A program made the position numbers and the translations under genes. A stretch of DNA of 64,000 bases from contig NC_134026.1 of the NCBI RefSeq assembly GCF_964204645.1, positions 22,028,650-22,092,649 of the forward strand, read 5' to 3'. This document shows positions 48,757-63,600 of this stretch, piece by piece; positions within the stretch are counted from its first letter, which is position 1, and each line of letters begins with the position of its first letter. Source of the DNA: Tubulanus polymorphus. Lineage: Eukaryota > Nemertea > Palaeonemertea > Tubulaniformes > Tubulanidae. The notes beneath the pieces were generated by a model that did no database searches, was not told where the DNA came from, and was given only the letters and a program-made list of their open reading frames with translations.

Positions 48757-51700
48757 CTAGACTTTTGTCAAAATAATACAATATAATATGATATAATCTT
48801 ATTTTCATCTTATGTCATGCAAGATTATTTATTTACATTCAGTCATCGTTTGTTTGATTCATCGCGTGAATTTTCAGTACAACTTGCCTTTTGCAACCGT
48901 TCATTTGTTCGGGATCAGATATTATGTATGGCATATTTTTCATAATTTCATAGCGGCGTACAATTTTCATCGATGAATTTTCTACATCGGCAATTTTGAC
49001 ATACAATAAACGAATAATCATCGCAGATTATCCTCTAGTACATTGCCATCTAGCGGATTAGAATCTCGATATTCAGGATTCATTCCACACATACGATGTA
49101 CGCATTACGTATTTATCATTCGCTGGAAACATATTACTGCTAAGTAATTACCTTATGAAAAAGACAATTCTGAATCCATGCGCAAACATAATTTTCTTGA
49201 TACACGCGTATTTTATTTATGAAGTGTATAGCAAAATACATGATACTAAATATCAACGATATTGTCATCAAGATAGAATATATATTTGCAGCTTTCATTT
49301 CAATAAAAAAGACCATCAGGAACAAGCTATCATTATTAGCAATGCGCATTTAAGGAAGCGATAAAGTCGTTTTGGTGGAGACATAGATAATCGTATAACA
49401 TTAGTTCAAGGAAACACAACTGTAAGACCTATTACTTGTACATCGCCGGGTAGTTCTAATTCTATGGAAAGCTTCTAATGGTCATAAAGAATAAGAATTC
49501 TGTACTTGGAAAATCTAGAAAAAAATGAATCTATTTCTGGACGGAGATTTCGTTAATATATCTATTTATTAGAAAATTCTGGTTGTTACATTTGATTTTT
49601 CCATTATTTACTTAATTGAGCATGTTAAATAATATTCCCGTGTATGAAGCCTCTTCGAATTATACTTTTCAAAAGACGAACTGCGGTTCTATTGCAATAA
49701 TGGTTATGTTCACCCATTATATCGTTACTGAATGAAGAACTTAAATCAAATATAAATACATGCATATATACACGCATCTGCGTCAAGCAAACATGTGGAT
49801 AATAAAAGGAATCGATATATAACGATTTGAATTTGCAGTCCTGCGAGCGAGTAAACGCGTCGTAATGAAATTTCAGAATAGCACAAGTGTGCATGACCGT
49901 GAATCGCATGGGGAGGCGGCGCTCTGGTTTTGGGAACTAAACAATCTACGAAAAAGATGCGTATGATGGAGAAACAGCGAGCCTCACTTTGAATCGCTGT
50001 GTAAGATAGCTTCCCGTGACGTCACTCCGTTCAGCAGTGCTGCAGCAGTTACACCATTCCAGATCCTTGTTTGTAATACACCTACCTCTCACAAAACAAT
50101 GATAGGTACAATGCATCTTCGATAGTAACCGTCCGGATTCGGAAATTAAAATTCGTTCAAATACAGTGGATAATGCACACCGTCTGAAGGTAAGTGGACG
50201 TTTCGTTTGATAGTTTCAGTTTGAAACAGTGCAGTTGTTGAGAATGCTCTGTCGTTCACAGCTGATTGACTCCATTTATAAGCAGGTATTGATCGTGTAA
50301 GCTGCATGGTACATCATCTGTACGATATATTGCAGAAACGCGAAATGCCATTTATATTCCTTTATATGTAAAGGTGAGACCTCTATATATATACACACAA
50401 CAGTTAGGTGATGGAGAAACTCAATCTGGCTTCATAATGAGCAGAGCTTGAAACCGGAAACCGAATACCGTGAAAACCACTTCCGGTCGACAATGGCCAA
50501 AATATCTACGAAATGTGTCTTTGGGTTTCTTTTCTTATTGCCGAGTAAAATTATGCAAACAATTCATAGAAGTTTACGATTATTCAGTTTTCGTTATGCA
50601 TTATTCGTAATTCAGTTGTGTAAATTCAATGTATGTTCCTGAAGGCTGGCTGAAAAGTAACAGCTTACACGGTGAGCGATCACGGATAGGCCTGTGGCAT
50701 TTTCTTAAAGATACATTAATGCATAGGTAGAAACATACGTTGCATATAAAAGTGTGAAAATTGAGAAATAGCCAGAGCAGATGGCCGATGGGTGGAAAAG
50801 TCGGTGTGTGGATGTTCTGTTATTGTAAAAATGATGAAGCCTGAAATGAGACGCGTCGTGACGGAGTCAGTGTGACTACCAGATAGATTAACGGATTATC
50901 GCCCACTGGTGAAGATCGATATCTTGTTAATCTGCTTCGATATGCGAAAATGGCTTGAACCCTATCATGGAACACGAATAGGGCAAACCGCACATCACAT
51001 AACCGCTGATTTTGAAGGCCTCCACACTATATGACTGCAGAGGGTCCGCCATTTGAATCCGGTACAGAATAATGAATCCGGTGAACCCTCGTTGTTTCAA
51101 AGGAATGCCGATTTCCTAGTATAGTATTATTGCTGCATCTTTAGTAGCATCTGTGGCCGTCTTTTGTAGTTTTCCAAATGTCATGGGTTCTGCCGCATGT
51201 CCATCAAATAACACGGATCACCGAGCACATTATTGATCATAGACCATTATATGCATCATAAATGCATCAAAAGAGTCCGCCGCAAAGAGCTGGATTCGCG
51301 GTTCGCTCTGACGAGACGTAAGATTTCGATCCGAAAAAATACCGATAATATGGATTGTGTGCGTCATTATTCGTGATAAATCAATTGCTAATATCTTGAC
51401 TTTAAAAATGCTTAATATTGCAGACGAGACAATCGATAGTTTTTCGTACACTGATGCGCGATACCGACTAGATTACGTTCAATGAAATAGCCAGTATTTG
51501 AAATTCTCCAGCCATTTCAAAAAGCAAATCGATGAATAAACACCCATCGCTATTTATTTTGCCTTATATAGAGATCATGCCGATGATAGTAAACGCATGG
51601 ATAGACACCAATTACTTGGAAATTAACTGCGTTCTTATCATCTAGTTCGCACCCTGTAACCAATTATCGCAAGGGAATAATCTCCCCAAGGTCCATGCCA

Positions 51701-51845
51701 CCAGCGTCCAGAGGATTATTACTTTTAGTTCCCGCACAAACAGATTTCATACCCGGCCTCCAGACATTCCATCCCTTTAACATCTGCTTCATGGAATACG
51801 GAATAAATTTCCAGGTTAATATGTATCAACGTTTGAAGAATTTAC
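48757..51845. other. non-coding
   Basis: AT-rich with frames of at most 94 codons and no recognisable content. No structured repeat was noticed. Confidence 0.4.
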
Positions 51846-52073
<228 letters not shown>

Positions 52074-54350
52074 AACGTGGTTAATACTTAATACTAAGTT
52101 ACGTTAAGAATACATCCACACACGAAGTTATCATATCATTTTCAACGGGAAATCCAAATTCAAACGGGTTTTTGAAATTCCGACCTCCGTAAGCACCGAA
52201 AATTGCAGTTCAAACTACTTTTCTCAGTTTCATGTTGTTCAAACTGTCAATCAATACGTGGTGAGAACGTTCGAAATGTACATCATTTATCGTGTATAGC
52301 TTCGGTAGCTGGGATGATAAGCGTTTTTAATGTATCAAAAACAACAAGGGAACTAGTGCAAAACAGGCGTAGTCTGCAATATGTTGGACTTATTGAGCAT
52401 ATTGGATGTAATTTTTGTAGCATTTGTTCGTTAGCAGCGTATATCGACTTTTTTCGATATACCAGGTGCAGACATAAGTCCGATATACTGAACGGGAGAC
52501 ATCTTGAGCTCGCTTCTATTCATTAACCTCAATTAAGACCCAGGTGAAAATCAATTGGATTGATGCTCTCAGTTACCATGGCAACGTGTGATGACAGAAT
52601 TACATCGTGCCACTTCATCTTAGGAATCCTGATTTATAAACGACAACTCGACAAGCATTTTGATGGTGCCATCTCTCCTGCGTATACAGCACCAGACGAA
52701 AATATATTTGTACGGAACAAACACCTTGAATTCGGTGTGTAAAGTACCAATTTCGTACTCTATCAGCGTCCATTACCTTGTGGAAATATCGAACGGTCGA
52801 GAGAGAGAGAGTGTAAGGGGATAGGAGGATGGATCTGACTGATATCGAACAATCGCTGTCTATGTTATACAGCATGTGCCATTAATATCAATTAAGTTTG
52901 TTCAACTCGAACACATGAACCAAGGGTAACGGTGATATCGGCCAGGGATACATGGCGATTTATTCAACAACAGAATATCCAACGTTAATTTCTAGTTTCA
53001 GTCGTTATCTAACGGCTAATTTGTCACGAAACAAACTTCTCAAGGAATTATTTTTTTTAGATTATGTCGACCCGAAAAAAGCTATCGTTCTCGGATGCGT
53101 TGTGGATTTCCATGCGTCATATTTTGAAAGAATGTATGCATTTTTCTACCCATACGCGCGTATAACAGTTGTAAACTGTGGCAGGATTGAACAAATATTT
53201 TTCTCAAATTCGATAAGGGTTTGCAGGTTGTCTGCGGAACAACTTCAAACCATCCGATTTCTAATAAAAAAGTTTTCCTACGATCGAAATGTTTTTAAAT
53301 TTTCGTTACATGTATCATAATAGGTTTCTTATTTGCGATCTCATCAAATATACCGAATACCTCGTAGTGGTGTTTAAGCATGCAGCCCTAAATCGTATTT
53401 TAGCTGAAGATGATTTACACATTAATCAACGAAGATTCTGCGAATCACGCCTAATTGGCGTGCCAATTATTTCCTAGACTTTCCTGTCGCCCAAGAATCT
53501 ACTTAAACCGTCATGCTTGTTGCTAAAGCGGTCCATTCAGTGAGGATGACTTCAATTTTGATCGCCCCCGGGCGATCCTCTGTGAGCGTTGTCGCTTTTG
53601 TATGATTGGACAATTTCATTAGGTTTACAACATTCTCTCGTCGTCGAATTAGGCACGAAAAGATTTCTCTTGCTTATCTATTTTTCTGTTTCTTTCCAAA
53701 TGCTGTCTGGAATCGCCTCACAACCAAACATAGATGATCCATTTATCGAAAATCTCGTTTCGTTTTTGATATTTCTTTCCGAGTTAGTATTCCGTTGTAT
53801 GAATGATTTAACAAAGTTTTACGTATCGAAATTGTAATGAACGTCCTTTGCCTTTTCTAGTTGGTGAATTATTTTTTGTTATGATTAAGAGTATATGTAT
53901 ATTGTGTCATGTTAATGGTAATTTGAAGTGTCCGAATGCAAAATGTATATATTCATAGAAACAGTCACGTTCTGTGGCAAGTTTCTCATTTCAAAAACAA
54001 TATGCGAGTCAGTGATATCGTTGTATACCGAGTGCAGATGTGTATGCACCGGATCAAATTATGACAAGTGACATTTATCCATCCGACACGGATTAGACAC
54101 CAATCAAGTCCCAATAACCGGCGTATTAGGTAAACCGAACTCCGACGAGTCAGCTTCAAAGCCTAACATAAATGATCTATATGGCCAGGCCAAATTGCTG
54201 AAAACAACGCGTTACCGACATATCGTATACATCCGAACACAATATCATATACAATTTGTATATTCATATCAAATGGAGAACACACAGGTCGAAAAAGCAC
54301 CACGAAACCATAGATACTGACGAAACTGACGAAACGATACGTCTATGTCT
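52074..54350. other. non-coding or unresolved
   Basis: Contains the low-confidence frame at 52952-53320. Otherwise no gene or repeat is supported. Confidence 0.4.
52952..53320 (+). CDS. hypothetical open frame, probably chance
   Basis: A 122-codon ATG-initiated frame (MAIYSTTEYPTLISSF...). It is very rich in Phe and Tyr (about one residue in five), as expected from translating AT-rich DNA. There is no domain, no signal peptide and no neighbouring exon. Confidence 0.12.
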   Translation: MAIYSTTEYPTLISSFSRYLTANLSRNKLLKELFFLDYVDPKKAIVLGCVVDFHASYFERMYAFFYPYARITVVNCGRIEQIFFSNSIRVCRLSAEQLQTIRFLIKKFSYDRNVFKFSLHVS

Positions 54351-54472
54351 AAATGTCCAGTGTATGCAAATGATTTGTTTAAACACGTGACCATATGTAG
54401 ACTTAAATATTAAATGTCCAGTGTATGCAAATGAATTGTTTAAACACGTGACCATATGTAGACTTAAATATT
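54351..54472. repeat. tandem duplication, 2 x 61 bp
   Basis: Copy 1 (54351-54411) and copy 2 (54412-54472) begin AAATGTCCAGTGTATGCAAA and end CTTAAATATT. They differ at one base (tgaTttg versus tgaAttg), so the duplication is recent. Confidence 0.97.
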
Positions 54473-55969
54473 AAAAACATTATTTCGTAAGAAATAGAAT
54501 TTTCTAACGTACAGACGGACATACGTATATATACTGTTTAACGTTTTGAAATCGTTTCTTATGTAGATTTTCTTCCTTAATCGTAAAGGCAATTATTTAG
54601 AACCAAAAGTATATAGCCTAGCCAATGCAGTGCTACACGGAATATGAAACTGCGTTAATTTTTTTATAACCTACTCATAAGCTCCTCAACGACATACCGA
54701 TTGGATACATCGTTCTTGTTCAAATAAGTATTTTAATTATTTCCTGCTCCTGTCTTTGCATATAACTCGCTAGACAAGCTCCGCACAAAAGCCTACCATC
54801 GCTTGAATTCCGCAGCGACCAGATTGTCAGCCCGGGGAAAAATGAATTAGCCCTTCGAAGGCTAGGAAAATATGGCTTTTCAAGATCAATTGCAACGGGG
54901 AGCTGGCGGGAGGTATCTGATATTTTGTGTGTTGATAAGCGTCTTAAAGGATACAGTGGCGTTAATCTCCCTTTGATTTATATAAAAATAATCGAACCGT
55001 ACAGAAATTGTACGCAGAAATAAGCTCTGTACGAGTGTAAAATCGTGTTAATTAGAAAGCAACGTCTAATTAATGAATGAATTCGCTATTGCAGAAGATA
55101 TTGCATTGTATAGAGTACATATGTTTCCGACTTATTCGCAACAGCTGGTAAGAGCAAGACCCAGCAGTAGCAAGCCAACAGCTAATTATTGTGAAAGCTC
55201 GCTGGAAAAGAAATGTGATTTGGACAATATTCGATTAAAATTTGAATTTCTGGAAGAAGTGTGCTGAAAAGTCAAAAAGACAACGCCGACGGAGAAAATC
55301 CTCGAACAGTTTTATTTTCAATCTCTGGAAACAAGTCCAAATGCGTGTGAAATGAAAATATGTTAGTTTCCTTCGACCAATGGAAACTGCAAATACGATT
55401 AGCATAGCACGATTATATGCGGATAGTGAAATTATGTGATAAAACTTGCTGACGTAGCGGCACGTTTGTCAACTGAGTTTTAACGAGAGAGTAATCCAAA
55501 AGCCATGTCAATGTGAAAATCTACATATTGTAATGGTTGTAATGAGATTAGTCAACATTTAAATCGTTGATTACGACAACATAAATTAGGTGCATTTATG
55601 GGAAATCCTCTTCTGTAGAGCTGCTATTTCTGTTCGCTTCGTCGCGGCTGTGCACATCACCTGAACTTCGAAATGTTTCAAGGCCGTTTCAACGTATCGC
55701 CATAATTCAATTTCGTTCAGATTTAATTTGAAATAGTTTACAAAAAGGATTCGCATCTCTCAAATTTCAACTTAATATTCTTTCTCCGAGTGTTTCAAAT
55801 AACTATTTTATCAGCTCATGTTTATTTTATACCACGTTAAGGCACTGATTAAACAATTTGTAGGAGTGTGCTATATGATAAGATAAATCATTTTATTTAT
55901 TAGTTACGATTTCCCTTTTCGGAAGCCTCGTCGACTCACATACATGCAGCATGTCTATATTCTGTCCCG
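54473..55969. other. non-coding
   Basis: AT-rich, no supportable gene. A 64-codon frame at 55073-55267 is within chance. Confidence 0.4.
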
Positions 55970-56243
<274 letters not shown>

Positions 56244-56255
56244 ATTATGGATTTG

Positions 56256-56543
<288 letters not shown>

Positions 56544-59500
56544 AATAGCAAATGATTTGTCATCTACTCTATCATAATTAAGGTCAAAATTGTTGTAAGT
56601 TACAATATAACATATGGAAGCCGTATCGATTGGAAACATCTTTGTGCCTTTGGAGGATTGATTATTTTTTCTATTGAATGAAAATATTCTCGCGTAACTA
56701 TCAATTATCGAAATAATATGATTTATTTCGTTGGTAAGATCGAATTGATACGATGGTGTTAATCGGTACGCGTGCGGGCGCGCGCGTTTCTGTGATCAAC
56801 TTTGCTTTGTACCAAGGTAGCTTGCATTCTGCCATCCGTCGTTCCTCGGCTGTCAACAACGTTTCTATGGCAACTGTCAAAGCACAGATTACAGTGGAAT
56901 ATCCCTGTCAACGGTGCGCTTAACGCGTATCAGATTTTTCTTGTAATCTTAGTTGTTTAGTATGAAATGTTGAGATTTACTTATCATAAGAAATTCGCTA
57001 TATAAAACGAGGGTTCAACAAATTCGATACGGGCGATTTAATAAAAGTTATCTTATACAACATCTCGTGTTTTTACGCGGTTTCTAATGTCAAACGTAAA
57101 AGGTCGACGTTTGTCGAATTTCTAAGAAGGGAAGGGTCATACATCGGTATCGTCAACTCCTAGAAATTGCGAAATAATGACCCACAATTAATGGCGATCT
57201 TTGATGAGTCACCAAAAACTCTCCGCGTCTGTCTATCGTCGAACCCTTTCCAATCGCCTGCTTATCATTCAAAAATAGTTTACCATCTAGATTTAGGTCT
57301 ACTTTTATTTACGCGTAAAGATTTTTCAGAAGTCGTTATTCAATCAGCACGGGAAATTTTTCGTCTGTGATACAATTTGTCGCATCAGGCGCACCTAGCT
57401 TTATTCGATTGAATGATAGTGACATTTAAAACATGTCGGTTTTTAAGATCTTAGCATAATATGCACAAGTAACGCTCCATACTTATACGATCCATTGTTG
57501 GTTAGTGATATAAATTTAGCGACGTCTGCCCCCGGGCGAAAGACCGTCGACATTACCGATCGGTTTTGCGTTGAAAAATTTACTTATATATCAATGACAT
57601 TTCAACGGTGTCGTGCGGACCTGGACATTTTTAATAACAGTTACATATTCAAAAAATCATCGTATTGAACGATCGAGCGATGGGAAAGTAATAACCTGGC
57701 ACTTATCCAATAACTTATCGGGCGTGAAAGCCGCATGAAACGTCCCCTGAACATCCGATGGACAGGAACGGTATATTCCTAATCAACTTATGGACATTAC
57801 ATTGTGCTTGACTATATATTTTATGCGACGAGTTGGAAATGCACGTGTTTATATTTGTACCAAACATTCAAAACAAAAATCATAGATTAAGGATCAAAAG
57901 AATAATATCGTTCATTTTCCCCGATAAATCGATAAGTGTGTTCGTTATTGAATTTGTACATATCAGCTCCGGGTGTAAACAAAATTCGATTTTGCAAACT
58001 ATATCACAATAACACCAGCAATGGGATGAACCTTTTCTATTAAAATGCTTGCCTTCCTTTGTTAGGCTTGTATTCCCTAGTGTTCGGTGAAATTCGATAA
58101 ATAAGCGGTGGCCACGCAGACTAAGCTTTTGTTCTTTTTAGATAAACAGATCGATTGGAAATCTTTGAAGTCGTCTGACGTTGAGCTCTTACACGAAAGC
58201 CAAAATGCATCATTTACTACTTCAAAACGACGTCTTAATCATCAGATCCAATCTTGGCTACTCGCGTCTCGAATATTTTCATTATGGCATTGCTTTTTTG
58301 ATGTTTGTAGAAAAAAATAAGTACAAATAGGATAAACGAAACGACTTTCGAAATTGTATACAAGCCCACACGTTTATTCTTAAACCCCGATCGTGATCAC
58401 CGAGTGAATAGTTCTTCTGGCTCAATGTTTTCTGGATTTTGAATGATTTGCAATCTACACTTCACAGTGAAGGGTTGTGATAAGTTAGACGTGAGTCCAA
58501 ATTCATGAATCTGTAATATAATACGGATTCAGAGTAAGAAGAACAATTCACTCAATGCGATTTCCTGCCTATTCGAGTTCGGGTTCTAAGCATTACTTGC
58601 CTGACGAAAAGATTAAATCATCGGTTGCCTTTCAGTACGCCGCATCCATTTTCTCTAGTTTCAAACTGAGATACTATGCCAAATATTTCGTTACTCGCAA
58701 CAAATTTGAATAGTCTTTTTACGGTCGATTCAAATAAACAGACGATTTATCGCAAATCATTTCTCTCAAATATGCATGAAGAAGTGCATTCAACTCAGGA
58801 ATTTCTTTATTAATGAGGCGATTATATCCTCGGACAGGAACACGCGCGTATGTCGAAAGTGACGATAGTAAATGATACGAATTGAGTAAATAGTACGAAG
58901 CAACTTTTCGACAACACCAGAAACAGAAAACAAACAGAGCTCTATTGAATTCGAGCTATTAACGCGGCAGTACGTGCAGAATACAAGCCACATAATCGCA
59001 TTACTTTAATGAAACTAATCAACGACGATGCCATCTGATAAAATCCTTGAGTCAAGTCAGCTATTGCTTTTAACGATTGTCATTTATTACATAATTCTAT
59101 TCGCAGAGAGAATTCTGAGCGCAATAAGCCCAGTGATGAAATTTTTGTTTTAAACGTATGACTGTGTAAATTGGAATAGAAAAAGGACATGTGGGGAAAA
59201 TTTATTCAGAAGAGATTATTGTTTTATCATGCATATGCACTATATACTAGAGAACACCGAAAATGATTTAAAAGTTGAATTAAAGAAGATATTTGAAAAT
59301 TGAAATGATGATTGAAATTGATGAATTTGATTACTGAAAATCAAGACGGACATAAGCTTTGTTTATTTTATTGAAATTTGTGATGAAAACACGAAAAACT
59401 AAAAAAATAGTTTCTTGATTTGACAATTTTTTTCAAAATTCTGGGAGGCGGATCCGTACTCCAAGTAATTTCAAACAAAAAACTACGTTTATCGATGCCT

Positions 59501-59546
59501 TCTGCTTAGTACTGTCGACAACGAATAGGATAATATAGATCATATA
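56544..59546. other. non-coding
   Basis: AT-rich with one CpG-richer patch at 56765-56930 (a gcgcgcg run near 56779). No exon is supported; frames are under 75 codons. Confidence 0.4.
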
Positions 59547-59916
59547 ATATCAACGATCAATAAAGTTATTTCGGATTGGAATATACCGATAATTGAATTG
59601 AATTGACCGGCAACCGGTCTAGACCCGATATATTGGTGACATAGAGCACATCCATCCTCTTAAAAAAGATTATTAGAATTTATTAAAAATGAAATAAGAG
59701 TTATATGTTTGATTACCAAATAAACGCCAGAATTCACAACTTTAATTGTTATTTTCAAACGCCAAAATCGACTCACACAGAAACCCTTAGATAACGCATA
59801 CTTAGATAACGCATACTAGCACAAAAATACGTAAATGCATTTACGTGGTTTGATACTGTGTATCAGCGTATACAAACGTTATCATAACGGTTTTTACGGC
59901 GTCAAAAATAGCCTAA
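59547..59916. repeat. dispersed repeat R1, copy 2
   Basis: Partner of 21075-21422, same orientation. It contains a private 15-bp tandem duplication (TTAGATAACGCATAC at 59787-59801 and again at 59802-59816) inside the conserved 'cacagaaacccttag' block, and about 25 bp more spacer than copy 1. Confidence 0.6.
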
Positions 59917-60383
59917 GTAGGGTGTCAGTTAGTCGGGGAATTGTTAAGCGATTGCCATCATAAAGAAGCAAAAACTGAACGAACGTCAATATTATACAAA
60001 TCGCTTAGAGAAAAAATGCTTAACCGGATATTGATCGACATCGCTTTATTCTTTATTCGACTCATACTTGAAGGTTGCATTTTTAACGAAAGAAATGAAA
60101 AGCCACGAGAAAACATCAATTAAATCGGGAGTTGGTACATTACAGGTACAATGAACGACAACAGCGCCTAGTCTGTTGAATGCTATATATTCTACTAGAT
60201 TGGCGAGCGCCTTTTCGATGTGTCGTCGGTGTGGTGATAAATTCCCGATACGAATTACGTTCAACACAAGACGAAAGTCATTAAACGACAATAGGTTTAG
60301 TTTATCTGTTAAAACCAGTTACATCGTTCGGAAATTAACACATCCCTGTTGAGCGAACTTATACAAATACACATCGAGTTTCA
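59917..60383. other. non-coding
   Basis: Nothing recognisable; a 60-codon frame at 59941-60123 is within chance. Confidence 0.4.
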
Positions 60384-60695
60384 GATGCACGAATGACACT
60401 TAGTTCGATAAAGCATAGCACGGCCCAAACGTTTTAATGTTTTTTCTTCGGAACCGTAAGAAGAAATAGGTAAACAATTCCCTGTTTAGGTTTTGCCTAT
60501 ACTTATTCCTACATTCCTCTATTTTCTTTGATGCATTTCAAGATGCACGGAAGACACTAGTTCGATAAAACATAGAATATTCAAATTCATGTTTCTTCGA
60601 AGAAATTATGTATTAAGAAATAGGTAAACAATTCTCTGTTTAGATTTTCCCCAAATTTATTTCTATATTCCTCTACTTCCTTAAATTTGATATAT
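60384..60695. repeat. diverged tandem duplication, unit about 158 bp
   Basis: GATGCACG-aagACACTTAGTTCGATAAA starts each unit (60384 and 60542). Both then share 'cttcg...aagaaataggtaaacaattc', 'ctgtttag.ttt' and 'ttattcctacattcctctattttctt' or close variants. Confidence 0.8.
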
Positions 60696-63600
60696 TTCAT
60701 AATTTGATTCGATTACCTGATATGGTTTATTGTATTATTAATTATTTTTTAATCATTAATTTGTCATATCACACGGAAGACCATTGCACGATAAAATAAT
60801 TTCAAAATTATTTCGTAATCAAAAAGACTTAGATAATTACATAAAAATACATAATCAACTTGGAAGAACCATGTTCTGTCGATAGTATTATCTCCTCTCT
60901 TATAAGAGAAGCGCTTGCTCGGCCTTTGTACAAGTACAGTGATATAGTTCGCTAGAAAATCAATCTGCAAAGACCCGCTTATCTAATTTGAGCTTAATGC
61001 AGAATACGAAGTACATTCGAACAAGTAATGGGAGGTTTTAAAATCGTTTTTCATATGATTGATACTACATCGCATTAACCGATTTCATTTTAACCACTTC
61101 AACATATTCCAATTAGGCATTTGTTGACGTTTCCAACCATTTAGAATCGTATTAAAAGCATTTTGAAAGCTCGTAAGTGCAATTGGTAATTTTCGATTCG
61201 GATTTGATATGTCAAATGTATTGACGTGAAAAATCATTTAAACACGTTAATGACTTGTCGTCGGCGATGAAGTATCTGAATAGATATGGAAAATGTGGCA
61301 ACGAATCGCGGTCTGATTAATAGATTCAATAGATTCATATTGCAAAAAGGATTTTATTCCGCGTCGAAATGAATAAAGGGGTTTTTGATTTCTGTATTTG
61401 TCTGTTACGTTAGACGTTGATGTAGTTAACGAACTGAAAATAGTAAATCTAAAATATGTCTAAATTGTATCGTTTTCTTGGTTTTCGAAAACGATTGCTT
61501 TAAAAACCCTCCGAGCAAATAGATACTAACCTGTTATGCTTATTCATAAATCTTTTACGCACATATATGTATATATGGTGGTGACTTTGCGTGCGAACGA
61601 TGACAAACATCGATACCACCGTGTGATTATTATACATGCCCGTAAACCACTTGGATCTGAGGCCCATTATCCCCGTTCACAGTTTGAACATTTTCTGTCC
61701 GTTCTTTGACCCGAAACCACCAATCCTTTATCGAAGAGTTGACGTCGAAATTGATAAGCGCGTTGCAATTGATCATTAGCAGTCGCCATTTTCTTCTAAA
61801 TATACCGGTACATAATCTCAGCAAGCCACAAAATTATATATGCTTTATCAAATACTGAGTGTATTGCGATTTTCTTATATACTCTACGCTAATTCGAGTT
61901 GCAAACGTTCGTATATTCACTTAAATCCATTTGATTTTGTTAAGCAGGAAAATCTTCATCATTCATTGAAAAGAAATCCGCGTATTACTTAAAACGACTA
62001 AGTTTCGCCTTCATCGGTGGTGGTGATCTTCTCTATTTTGCAGTTTCTATTTGCAGGTACTTGTATCTTGTGCCGATGATATTTTGGTTTATGCATTTAA
62101 TGATATTGTTTGTTATTTGGATACGTGCGTAGAAATGTGTGTCTTCTTTTTCTTAGATGAATTTATGCGAATATGATTCTATTTAGTTTTAACATCATTT
62201 GATTTTATTTGATTTTTTTTTCGTGCGGCGTGTGGACGTTTTTTTTCTGATTTTGTATATATACATTTCATTTTATTTCCAGCGGTGCATAATTTTCTGA
62301 ATGATAGCCATGTATCAGCGTATACATACAGTAAGTGCACTTTCAGTTTCTGCACAACCCTCTGATTTGTACAATGCCGAAGACACTATACGATATACCG
62401 CATCAAATCCTCATTTTACAGCGGTTTTTGCAAGATAGCACTCTGCGCAACCTGCGCTTCGCTTCGTTGATCGTGGGCCGGGTGTTTCAGTGGTGTGCAG
62501 TGCACGTTACGCTATCCCGGCTAACTGTGTTGAAATCTTGAAGATGACTCATTATGATGAACACAATTTTCATCTGAAATAATATTTTCGATCAAGAATC
62601 TTTACGCGGCAATTCGAATCATATGCCCACCGAATGTAGAATCTCTGGAATCAAATTTATAGACCTAGCTATCGTCATCTGGACCCAGTTCGATAAGTCA
62701 TGGTAGCTTGGGGCCGATCCAAGGGGAGGGTGCAGGGGGCGCGCACCCCCTAAAATGTCAAGTTGCCCTGAAATTTTATGGGAAAGACAAAAATTGATAA
62801 ACGGATACTTTCAAAGTTAAATTCATAAGCTCGTTCTCTGTATTTCCAAAAATGAGTCAATGTTTTCCGATGAGTTTTTTTTTCGGGGTGCCAATTTGAT
62901 TATGCCCTATTTTGGGGTTGTACACCTCCCTGATTCAGACCGTAGATCCGCCCCCGAACTGCATTCGAATTCGGTTTCAAATAAAATTGATTTTTTGATG
63001 ATTCAACTTCACCACTACTCTAGGACTGGTTCGTGGTATGATCAGTCGATCGTGTGGAAAGAGGTTTCGTGTCTTCGGTATATATAAACATGTTCATTAC
63101 TATGTACTGTATACTAACCCATACCGCCTTTGTTAGATTAGCGAAAACGTGTTTTGCTTTATTTGTTAGTTTCAGGTTCCACAGATAGGATCTTATTCAC
63201 TGTGCATATTTTCAGTTTTATCACGATACTGACATCCGGAAATGTAAATTATAGCTATTATATTTATTTCGATGATATCTTGCATTATCTTTAGTTCCTC
63301 CATCTCGTGCATGATTATTTTCAGAACATTTTATGATTAAAATGTGCATGTTTCTATCTTTATCGAAATGAATATAACCAAAGTCTGTGAGAGAGGAACG
63401 CATGCGCTCAGAGAATGAAATCTGAATTTCAGTGTTACGTATTTAATCTATTTTTCCAATTTCCTGTCAATCAGGTACGAGCAACGTGGTCGCAAATGTA
63501 AAACGGCAATTTATCGTGTGGGAAATTATCATTTTCACCGATTGTTTCCATCGCTTCCGTACATGGATGATGTCGTATTCTGCAATACAGCGTCGTGATC

